Shown: piece by piece, positions 55,038-62,494 of the stretch
How positions within the stretch are numbered: position 1 is the first letter of the stretch
Layout of the letters: every line of letters starts with the position of its first letter
NCBI GenBank assembly: GCA_035539175.1
Contig: DATLIY010000007.1
Coordinates: 186,001-250,000 of the forward strand
Length of the DNA stretch: 64,000 bases
Direction of reading: 5' to 3'
Source: Acidisarcina sp.
GTDB taxonomy: Bacteria > Acidobacteriota > Terriglobia > Terriglobales > Acidobacteriaceae
The notes under the pieces: generated by a model
What the model was told of the DNA's origin: nothing
The model's input: the letters and a program-made list of their open reading frames with translations, nothing else
Databases searched by the model: none
Made by a program: the position numbers and the translations under genes

Positions 55038-56564
55038 ATGCGCAACCAGGCAGTAGGTCATGGAGAAGAAGGTCAGGCCGTCATTCTTGTCGTCCTTGCG
55101 ATGAGCATCTTTCTGCTTGCCGCCGTAGGACTCGGAGTCGATGGCGCTCACATCTACGCGCAGCGCCAGATGGCGCAGACTGCCGCAGACGCTGCTGCAC
55201 AAGCCGGGATTATGAGTATCTTCGATTCCACCAACAACAGCGGAGCCGCCGCCTTCCCCACATCGACCTTCACCTGCGGAACGACGGATGCAAAGACTCC
55301 GTGCGCCTATGCGAACTTGAACGGATTTGGCAGCTCGACCAGCGACACCGTGACCATCGACTTCCCTCCTGACACCGCCGCGCCGGGCGTGGCATTCTCG
55401 GCCGGCTATCCAGTCAACCTTATTCGTGCTACGGTGCAGCGAAATGTGGATACAACACTTATGCGCCTGCTCGGTGCAACCGCAACCACGGTGAAAGCCA
55501 CAGCCATGGCGGGAATCGTCGATGTCTATTCCCCGGTCCCGATCATCATCAATCACCCCTCGCTGCCAAGCGCTCTTTCGTTGCAGGGCAATCCTACGGT
55601 CCAGATTTGCGGTGGTCCGCCCAAGAGCATTCAGGTAAACTCCTGCTCCGGTGGTGCTTGCGGCGGCGGCGGGGCAGCCCACTTCGGGGGCAGCGCGAAG
55701 GTAGATCTCTCCAAGGCTGGCCCAAAGGATGATGGGAAATGTAGTTCCGGGACTGGTGCGGATTTCGGAGTTTATGGATACCCTGCTCCACCGGCGCCAA
55801 GTGCCATAAGCCTGGGCACGACAGGACATTATGTGCAGCCATCCTCGCCAATGAAGGATCCGCTGGCCAAAGTTGATGCGCCGCCGATCCCCGGCGTAAC
55901 AGGCACGCAGAACCAGACGCTTAACGCTGGCCAAGGAATTTGCCCGGCAACGGCTGGCCCGCATGGCTGCACGGTTCTAACTCCGGGAAAGTTTCCAACC
56001 GGGATCTCACTTAAAGATACGACGGCCCTGATGAAACCGGGAATCTACTACATCCAGAATGGTGGTTTCACCTGCACAGCCAACTGCAACCTGACCACGG
56101 TTACGGGATTCGTTGACGGCCCAACCGGCACCAACACTGGATGGGATGGGACGGCCTTGAACGGAGGAGTCTTGATTTACAACACGGGGGTTGGCCAGAT
56201 CAACATCGGGGCCAATGGCTCAACCTACCTGATAGGTTCGCCAGACTCCTCTATTTATAAGGGCATCTTGTTTTTTCAGGATCATACTTCCGGTGCAAAC
56301 ACCGGTTCGAAAGCGCACTCTCTTGGGGGAGGCGGCGCAATGACTCTGATCGGCACCCTCTACCTGACGAACACAAGAGATACTATGCTCACCGCCCCGA
56401 CCCACTACCAGGAGGTTGATGTCTGGGGTAACTCGGGAAGCGGAACGCTCATCCAGGGCGAGATCATTGTGGATGTCCTTCAACTAGGTGGCGGTGGCAC
56501 CATTCAGATGAATCTGGATCCGTTCCCCAGTGCGATCGTCAGCGAGGTCGCGTTGGTCAACTGA
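55038..56564 (+). CDS. TadG-like pilus protein
   Basis: 508 residues. 'GEEGQAVILVVLAMSIFLLA' near the N-terminus is the TadE/G-like start with one membrane helix, followed by 'QRQMAQTAADAAAQAG', the conserved TadG helix. The large exported part is Gly/Ala/Ser-rich beta sequence with Cys pairs ('GGPPKSIQVNSCSGGACGGG'). Probably a minor pilus or adhesin subunit; no VWA domain was recognised. Confidence 0.85.
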   Translation: MRNQAVGHGEEGQAVILVVLAMSIFLLAAVGLGVDGAHIYAQRQMAQTAADAAAQAGIMSIFDSTNNSGAAAFPTSTFTCGTTDAKTPCAYANLNGFGSSTSDTVTIDFPPDTAAPGVAFSAGYPVNLIRATVQRNVDTTLMRLLGATATTVKATAMAGIVDVYSPVPIIINHPSLPSALSLQGNPTVQICGGPPKSIQVNSCSGGACGGGGAAHFGGSAKVDLSKAGPKDDGKCSSGTGADFGVYGYPAPPAPSAISLGTTGHYVQPSSPMKDPLAKVDAPPIPGVTGTQNQTLNAGQGICPATAGPHGCTVLTPGKFPTGISLKDTTALMKPGIYYIQNGGFTCTANCNLTTVTGFVDGPTGTNTGWDGTALNGGVLIYNTGVGQINIGANGSTYLIGSPDSSIYKGILFFQDHTSGANTGSKAHSLGGGGAMTLIGTLYLTNTRDTMLTAPTHYQEVDVWGNSGSGTLIQGEIIVDVLQLGGGGTIQMNLDPFPSAIVSEVALVN

Positions 56565-56624
56565 TCGGAAATGTCACGAACCGGGCTTCGGGCCCCGAGC
56601 AAAGCGATTCTTCCGGAGCAGACT

Positions 56625-58163
56625 CTATTCCGTTTGCTCCGGGATAATCAACAGCACCTCGACCGCGGCAGCTTGACCATTCTGCATGGCGGGCTTGAAT
56701 TGCCACTGCCGCAGCGAGTCAATTACGAACTTTGCCTGCGCAAACTCTGCCGGAAATAGAACCGACAATTGCTCGAAGCGCCCTGCCAGACTCACAATGC
56801 CGTGAACCATGATGGCCTCCGCATTGAAGTCATTCTCTGTGAGATTGGGTCGCACGATGTCATATGGCCACGGCGCATCCGGGCGCACGACGTTGCCTGC
56901 GGCGGCTGCTTCCGCTGCGCGCGGCACTGCATACTGCAGAATCCAACTCTTGTTCAGACCTACGTGGAGATATACGGTGTACGCAAGTCTGCCGCCCCAC
57001 AACCCGACGGTCTCCGGATACCTCTCCGCCAGTGAAGAACCCACCACAACAACTCCAAATTTGCCGTCTTTCGATACAGTGATGCGGGAGACCGAGGGCC
57101 CGCTTCCCAAACCTCCGCCTGCGCTCGATCCTGCATTCCCACCAGCGTTAGATCCCGTGCCCGATCCAGCATCGGATCCCAGCCCCTGATTCCGTCCCTG
57201 ACCTGATCCCTGACCCTTACCAGAATTCGCGCCTGTGTTCCCGCCAGATCCTCCGTCAGCGGCCAGGCTTTCTCCTTTATCGCCGGAGCCCTGCCCTGCA
57301 CCAGTTCCATTTTGTTTGCTCGCCTGATTGCCATTGCCGCTTTGCGAGTCTCCGCTGCCCGCCTGCGCCGAACCATGCAACCGTCCCGGTCCCAGCACTC
57401 CCAACGAAGTCGCAGGCGTAACCTGATTCGCGAGCGGCAATGCGATCATTCCCTCGCGCACCTGGAGATCGGAGAGAGACATTACCCGCGCAGGCGTCGG
57501 CGGCTCCGCGGGCTTCGATGCAGTTTGCGGAACCTGCCTGGGCAACTCCGGACCGCGAATAACAATGGGAGAAGTCGTGCTCGGCGGGAGCGTCAGCCTC
57601 TCCGTGACAAAGGCGGTCGGCGAAATCTTCACATCCGCCAGGTTCACTTCATGATTAGGTCGGATAAAGGCGGGCCGAACATTTGTCACCATTGCCTCCT
57701 GCGGCGGGGGCGGAATAATTCTCTTGACCGGCGAGTTCTCCGGAGACCACACCAAAACAGAGGGCAGCGGATTTTCCTTCGGCAACAGAAGATTGGGAGG
57801 AACATCCGGCTGCACCAGCGTCTGTGGCGCAGCAATCAGGGGTGCGAGTTCTTGCGAGGCGGAGGCAGGCGACATGCCGCCGCTGGATGCAATCGCATGC
57901 GCCAGCGCTCTCCGGCCAGGATAGGCCACACCTCCTCCTGCAGCAGCACGTCGTATCTGCGGCTCTTCCCAACGCAGATTCATCAGCCGCATCGAATAGC
58001 GCTCGGCGATCGGTCGATCGTCGACTCGCGGCATATGCCTTAGTCCGAGAGCCACCAGACCAACAACTACGCCATGCAGCAGCATGGAGATCACAAAGGA
58101 AGACGGGCCCCTGCGCGCGACAGGCAACTCGGCAAAGAGCGTGATCATTCGGGAAGAATTCAT
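56625..58163 (-). CDS. TonB-like protein with Gly-rich linker
   Basis: 512 residues, opposite to its Tad neighbours. One N-terminal membrane helix (about 23-42, 'VISMLLHGVVVGLVALGL'), a Pro-rich periplasmic stretch, and a low-complexity Gly/Ser/Asn linker (about 265-355). The C-terminal TonB-type fold ends 'SLRQWQFKPAMQNGQAAAVE'. A TonB-like energy-coupling or surface role is inferred; no ExbBD is in the window. Possible shared hairpin at its 3' end (56613-56642). Confidence 0.72.
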   Translation of the reverse strand: MNSSRMITLFAELPVARRGPSSFVISMLLHGVVVGLVALGLRHMPRVDDRPIAERYSMRLMNLRWEEPQIRRAAAGGGVAYPGRRALAHAIASSGGMSPASASQELAPLIAAPQTLVQPDVPPNLLLPKENPLPSVLVWSPENSPVKRIIPPPPQEAMVTNVRPAFIRPNHEVNLADVKISPTAFVTERLTLPPSTTSPIVIRGPELPRQVPQTASKPAEPPTPARVMSLSDLQVREGMIALPLANQVTPATSLGVLGPGRLHGSAQAGSGDSQSGNGNQASKQNGTGAGQGSGDKGESLAADGGSGGNTGANSGKGQGSGQGRNQGLGSDAGSGTGSNAGGNAGSSAGGGLGSGPSVSRITVSKDGKFGVVVVGSSLAERYPETVGLWGGRLAYTVYLHVGLNKSWILQYAVPRAAEAAAAGNVVRPDAPWPYDIVRPNLTENDFNAEAIMVHGIVSLAGRFEQLSVLFPAEFAQAKFVIDSLRQWQFKPAMQNGQAAAVEVLLIIPEQTE

Positions 58164-58494
58164 AATTCGTGTCCACTCCCACGGCCCGGAACCGTTGGCC
58201 CGCGTCTTTTACACCCGCATCTTGCATTTGCTGCGAATCTAGTTACAAAACCAGACCTTGCCTTGCTCTGCATTGCAGACAGCGAACTACTAAGGTGATC
58301 GAAAATCCACCCGATAGACTGCAATTTCCCGGCCAACCAGTTCATCGATAAGTCCCCGCAAAAAGGAACCCGGCAGTCATCGCAGTGTCTACGCAGCGAC
58401 ACAGAGCAGCGTGTTGGTATACACACGTTCACACTTGGCCTTGGCTTCCTTCTTTAAAGTCGTGATTTGGCGGAAAAACTGGTCGCCGGTTCTT

Positions 58495-58510
58495 TGGCAC
58501 AACAATTGCC
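58495..58510 (+). promoter_or_regulatory. Sigma-54 promoter before cpaB
   Basis: TGGCACAACAATTGCC, a near-perfect match to TGGCACR-N4-TTGCW with GG-N10-GC exact. The start of transcription about 58520 leaves about 40 bases to ATG 58560. Confidence 0.8.
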
Positions 58511-58559
58511 ATACAACAAGGCATGACCGGCTGCATTGCCAGGTCCAACAGGTCCCTCA

Positions 58560-59411
58560 ATGAATCGAAGACTGCTAAGTATTCTCCTGACCGCTTTCGT
58601 TGTTGCCGCTGGCTGCAGCTATCTGGTGTACCGCGTCATTGGCACCCGTCTTCTAGCTGCGCAATCAAGGACCACGCGCGTGATCGTCGCAGCTTCCGAC
58701 ATCAAACTCGGAAGCGTCCTTCGCGATGGCGACCTGACGACCACGGAAATTGCTGGCTCTGCGCCCAAAGGCGCCATCCTCAAAAAGGAAAACGCAGTGG
58801 GCCGCGGTGTTGTCTCCGACCTCTATGAGGGCGAGCCGATCATGGAGAACCGCCTGGCGGCCGTCGGCTCCGGCGGTGGACTCGCAGCGACCATTCGCCA
58901 GGGCATGCGAGCCTGCGCCGTCAAAGTAGACGATGTCGTGGGAGTCGCGGGATTTGCAACTCCCGGTATGCGTGTGGATGTGCTGATTGCGGGCACTCCT
59001 CCGGGAGCAAACAGCGCTACAGAAGGAACGCAGGTCAAGACTCTGCTGCAGAACATCGAAGTCTTATCGGCGGGCACAGATATTCAGAAGGACGCGGAAG
59101 GCAAGCCCAAGCAGGTGCAGGTAGTCAACCTGCTCGTGACGCCAGAACAGGCCGAGTCACTAAGCCTCGCCAGCAATCAGACGAAGATCCAGCTCGTCTT
59201 ACGCAATCCGCTCGATACGCAGGTGGCTCAGACAACTGGAACCGCTATGTCCAGCCTTTTCGCGGGCAAGCATGACGCACCTGCAAAGCCCCAATCCATG
59301 GAGCCGCGTCATCGTGCTTCAAAACCTGCTTCTCAGGTTTATCTGATCCAGGTCTTCAACGGATCGAAGCGGACTGAAGAAAAATTCGTCTCTGGTGAGG
59401 AAAAACATTGA
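58560..59411 (+). CDS. cpaB: Pilus assembly protein CpaB/RcpC
   Basis: 283 residues: one N-terminal helix ('LLSILLTAFVVAAGCSYLVY') and a SAF domain ('TRVIVAASDIKLGSVLRDGD') followed by the CpaB region 'QGMRACAVKVDDVVGVAGFA'. Periplasmic partner of the secretin. ATG 58560 (MNRRLLS) chosen over a TTG at 58536. Its stop overlaps the cpaC start. Confidence 0.9.
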   Translation: MNRRLLSILLTAFVVAAGCSYLVYRVIGTRLLAAQSRTTRVIVAASDIKLGSVLRDGDLTTTEIAGSAPKGAILKKENAVGRGVVSDLYEGEPIMENRLAAVGSGGGLAATIRQGMRACAVKVDDVVGVAGFATPGMRVDVLIAGTPPGANSATEGTQVKTLLQNIEVLSAGTDIQKDAEGKPKQVQVVNLLVTPEQAESLSLASNQTKIQLVLRNPLDTQVAQTTGTAMSSLFAGKHDAPAKPQSMEPRHRASKPASQVYLIQVFNGSKRTEEKFVSGEEKH

Positions 59412-60973
59412 GCGCGCAGACTGGCCTTATCATCGCTTGTTTCGGAGCATTGTTCTTTGGAGCATCCGCAGAGTCAGCCCTTTCGGCTCAAGCTGCCAAC
59501 CCTCCTCAACCTGCCGCGGCCACGACTCAAGATTCCTCGAACGACCTCTTCGTTGCGGTTGGCAAATCCGTGCTGGTCGACAGTGTCGGGAAGATCGTGC
59601 GGGTCTCCGTCGGCTCCAGCGACATCGCCGAAGCCAGTGCTGTCAGCCCAACGGAGATCCTGCTGAACGGCAAGGTTCCCGGAGAAACAAGCCTGATCAT
59701 TTGGGAAGCAGGCGGCAGCCGCCAGTTCTTCAATGTGAAGGTTAGCGCCAGCACCTATGTGGCAAATGACCGCATGGATGCTCTCCGTCGCCAGCTTCGG
59801 ACGGAGCTTCCAGGACAAACCCTCAAGCTCAGTTCGGAAAACGGCCTCATCTTTCTTCGTGGCACCGTCAAGGATCTCAACAGCTCCGATCGCGCCGTGC
59901 AGATCGCATCTACCGCTGGCAAGGTGGTGAACCTGCTCTACGTCGATGTTCCCCCTGCGGCGCCCCAGATTCTCCTGAAGGTGCGCTTTGCCAGTGTGGA
60001 CCGCTCGCAGACCAAAGAGCTTGGCCTTAACGTCTTCAGCCTGGGAGCAACAAACACGATAGGTTCCGTCACGACGCAGCAGTTTTCTCCGCCAGGGATT
60101 ACTGGCGGCTCGAGCACGTCGACAACAACCGCGACAACAGCCAACCTGTCGAACTTGCTCAACATATTTGTCTTCCGCCCCGACCTGAACCTTGGCGCCA
60201 CACTCAAGGCCCTCGAAGCAAAGGGCCTCGTGGAAATGCTGGCTGAGCCCAACCTGCTGACGGCGAATGGCAAAGAGGCAAGCTTCCTCGCCGGCGGTCA
60301 GTATCCGTATCCCGTCGTTCAAGGGGTCACTGGCGGAAGCACCGCAGCCGTCACCATTCAGTTCCAGGAGTTCGGCGTTCGCTTGCGCTTCATTCCCACC
60401 ATCACTCCACGCGGCACGATCCATCTCCAGGTCGCACCTGAAGTCAGTTCTCTGGACTATGCCAACGGTGTATCGATCTCGGGATTTCAGGTTCCGGCGC
60501 TGGAGGTCCGCAAGGTCAAAACGGATGTGGAGTTGAGTGAAGGCCAGAGCTTTGCGATCGGCGGATTGCTCGACAACCGTGTGACCAAAAACCTCGACAA
60601 GATTCCCTTCCTGGGAGACATTCCGGTGCTGGGCAAGCTCTTCCAGTCGATGACCAAGACCCGCTCCAATACCGAGCTGATTGTCCTCGTCACACCAGAG
60701 ATCGTGGCTCCCATACCCGCTGGCGCGTCGCTGCCTCAGTTGAAGTATCCCGATGCGTTCCTGCAATCGAACTCCGGTATCCCCATGACGAATCCCGGTG
60801 CAAATATAACCGGTGCGAAGCCAATTCCCACACCACCGCCCACAATACCCGTCGAACAGTTGATCCAGAGCATACAGTCCGAGAAGCCCTTGTCAGAAGA
60901 TAGCGCCGGAATGGGATCTGGATCCTACGGAGCAGGAGCAGCCCGATCCTCCCCGACCACAGCCACCCCATGA
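59408..60973 (+). CDS. cpaC: Tad outer-membrane secretin CpaC/RcpA
   Basis: 521 residues, TTG start with GAGGAAAAACA upstream. Signal peptide ('GLIIACFGALFFGASAESAL'), a pilus-formation N-terminal domain ('DLFVAVGKSVLVDSVGKIVR'), a BON-like domain, and the secretin C-domain with 'RFIPTITPRGTIHLQVAPEV' and 'KIPFLGDIPVLGKLFQSMTK'. Forms the channel through which the Flp pilus leaves the cell. A perfect hairpin terminator follows. Confidence 0.93.
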   Translation: MSAQTGLIIACFGALFFGASAESALSAQAANPPQPAAATTQDSSNDLFVAVGKSVLVDSVGKIVRVSVGSSDIAEASAVSPTEILLNGKVPGETSLIIWEAGGSRQFFNVKVSASTYVANDRMDALRRQLRTELPGQTLKLSSENGLIFLRGTVKDLNSSDRAVQIASTAGKVVNLLYVDVPPAAPQILLKVRFASVDRSQTKELGLNVFSLGATNTIGSVTTQQFSPPGITGGSSTSTTTATTANLSNLLNIFVFRPDLNLGATLKALEAKGLVEMLAEPNLLTANGKEASFLAGGQYPYPVVQGVTGGSTAAVTIQFQEFGVRLRFIPTITPRGTIHLQVAPEVSSLDYANGVSISGFQVPALEVRKVKTDVELSEGQSFAIGGLLDNRVTKNLDKIPFLGDIPVLGKLFQSMTKTRSNTELIVLVTPEIVAPIPAGASLPQLKYPDAFLQSNSGIPMTNPGANITGAKPIPTPPPTIPVEQLIQSIQSEKPLSEDSAGMGSGSYGAGAARSSPTTATP

Positions 60974-60981
60974 TGCACTCC

Positions 60982-61012
60982 AAACGGGATCAGGAACTTC
61001 CTGATCCCGTTT
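60982..61012 (+). terminator. Perfect hairpin after cpaC
   Basis: AAACGGGATCAGGAA-C-TTCCTGATCCCGTTT, 15-bp arms around one base, ending in TTT. Strong intrinsic terminator candidate, and symmetric enough to act both ways. Confidence 0.75.
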
Positions 61013-61121
61013 CGCAATGCTGTATTTCTTGAGAGCACCTTTGGAATTTGCTGTGAAATTCTTCTCTGCCTTCTGCCATTGCATAGATAGCTTCCATTGC
61101 CCCGATGAAGGAATGCTCGCA

Positions 61122-61562
61122 ATGAATGTGACTCGCCAAATCTCTCGATGGCTACCGGAACATCTGACACAGCCGCGCAAAGCGAAGCCCGATCTCCGTC
61201 TGAGGATCTGCAATATCACCCGTCACACCGAACTTGCCTGCTGTGTAGTCGTAGCCGATCGCGGCGCAAAGCGTAGAAAGGGCCTGCTGGGGCGCGAGAG
61301 TCTCTTCCCTGGTGAGGGTTTGTGGATCGTCCCCTGCGAAGCCGTACATACCTTCGCAATGCGCTTCCCTATCGACCTCGTCTATCTCGATCGCCACAAG
61401 CGGGTAAAAAAAGTCAGAAGCAATGTGACTCCGTGGCGGCTTTCTGCGTGCCTTTCCGCGCATTCCATCCTCGAGCTCGCCTCAGGCGAAGTTCTCAGAA
61501 CGCAGACAAAGCCCGGAGACATTCTCGAATTCTCTCCTGCCTCCATGGAGAATCCGAATTGA
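61122..61562 (+). CDS. DUF192 protein (second copy)
   Basis: 146 residues: 'KGLLGRESLFPGEGLWIVPC', 'AVHTFAMRFPIDLVYLDRHK', 'SAHSILELASGEVLRTQTKP'. ATG 61122 behind AAGGAATGC. Clearly related to the copy at 53288, so two DUF192 genes flank the structural part of the Tad locus. Confidence 0.85.
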   Translation: MNVTRQISRWLPEHLTQPRKAKPDLRLRICNITRHTELACCVVVADRGAKRRKGLLGRESLFPGEGLWIVPCEAVHTFAMRFPIDLVYLDRHKRVKKVRSNVTPWRLSACLSAHSILELASGEVLRTQTKPGDILEFSPASMENPN

Positions 61563-61681
61563 GGATCGCATGTCTACGCGACGCATCTGTGGAGTGCGCC
61601 CTGTATACGGATGTTCACACATTCCGTGCAGAGATAGCTTGTAAGTCATTGATTTCTATAGTTAGCGCCATAACACAAAAG

Positions 61682-61697
61682 TGGTGCTTCACATGCC
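61682..61697 (+). promoter_or_regulatory. Candidate sigma-54 promoter of the flp pilin
   Basis: TGGTGCTTCACATGCC with GG-N10-GC exact. The start of transcription about 61708 gives a 50-base leader to ATG 61758. Weaker than the cpaB promoter. Confidence 0.5.
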
Positions 61698-61757
61698 ATA
61701 TAGATAGCACGCCCAGTTATCAGCTGGGATCACAATCCACCACAGGAGAGTACCTCA

Positions 61758-61955
61758 ATGAACGATAAGTTGATCAAACTGTCTGCCAGGATGCAGAGCC
61801 TGATGCTGAGCGAAGAAGGTCAGGACCTGATCGAGTATGCGCTGGTAGTTGCTCTGATTGCATTTGCCGCAACCGCCGGTATGGGCACTGTGGCCAATGA
61901 TATCAACGCAGCCTTTACCCATATCGGCACCAAGCTGAATACCTATACCAGCTAA
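61758..61955 (+). CDS. flp: Flp/Fap-type major pilin (copy 1)
   Basis: 65 residues. A short basic leader ends in 'EEGQDLIEYALVVALIAFAA', with Gly before the cleavage site and Glu at +5; the mature helix forms the pilus shaft and would be cut by CpaA. CAGGAGAG lies before the ATG. Confidence 0.93.
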   Translation: MNDKLIKLSARMQSLMLSEEGQDLIEYALVVALIAFAATAGMGTVANDINAAFTHIGTKLNTYTS

Positions 61956-62071
61956 TCGCTGCCGATCGGCGGGTCCACAACCAACGCGTTACTTTTCTGC
62001 TGGGGGACGCAGAGAGACAAGCCCCCGGCATGTTGCTCGCCATGAGCACCAACTCACCAGGAGGGACTAAG

Positions 62072-62269
62072 TTGCAATTCAAACTGTGGAAACTCTATAG
62101 CGAACTACAGAACCTGCTGAAGCGCGAAGAAGGTCAGGACCTGATCGAGTATGCGCTGGTAGTTGCTCTGATTGCATTTGCCGCAACTGCGGGCATGGGC
62201 ACAATAGCCAATGACATCAATGCGGCCTTCACGAATATCGGCACCAAGCTGAATACCTATACCAGCTAA
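62072..62269 (+). CDS. flp: Flp/Fap-type major pilin (copy 2)
   Basis: TTG start at 62072 with AGGAGGGACTAAG directly upstream; this gives 65 residues, exactly the length of copy 1, whereas ATG 62030 would give an unusual leader. From the EEGQDLIEY core to the end it differs from copy 1 by only two conservative changes (Val/Ile, His/Asn). A G-rich hairpin (62002-62026) separates the copies. Confidence 0.9.
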   Translation: MQFKLWKLYSELQNLLKREEGQDLIEYALVVALIAFAATAGMGTIANDINAAFTNIGTKLNTYTS

Positions 62270-62326
62270 TCATCACGACAGCACCACACGAATCAACTTG
62301 TTTCTTCTTCTTTGGGGGAGAGGCAC

Positions 62327-62494
62327 ATGGAGCAAGTCGAAGCCCTCGCGTACTCTCCCTTCGCTCTTTCACAAAGCCTTGATGGAAATGGATCCGTGGT
62401 TCTCTTGTGCTCTCCTGCCGCAGCGGAGAAGCAACCAAATCTATCACCGGCAGTCGGCATGAGGGAGACCTCCATGCAAATCGTTCCGTTATGA
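62327..62494 (+). CDS. Possible small gene coupled to the GT-C-like gene (55 aa)
   Basis: ATG with GGGGGAGAGGCAC upstream, a strong ribosome site, and a stop that overlaps the next start (ATGA). The peptide has no recognised family. It may be a leader peptide that drives translation of the downstream gene. Confidence 0.4.
   Translation: MEQVEALAYSPFALSQSLDGNGSVVLLCSPAAAEKQPNLSPAVGMRETSMQIVPL

Noticed and set aside
55014-55964. 316-residue frame opposite the TadG-like gene
   Set aside because: Antisense shadow without ribosome site or domain.
59474-60766. 430-residue frame opposite cpaC
   Set aside because: Antisense shadow of the secretin; no family features.
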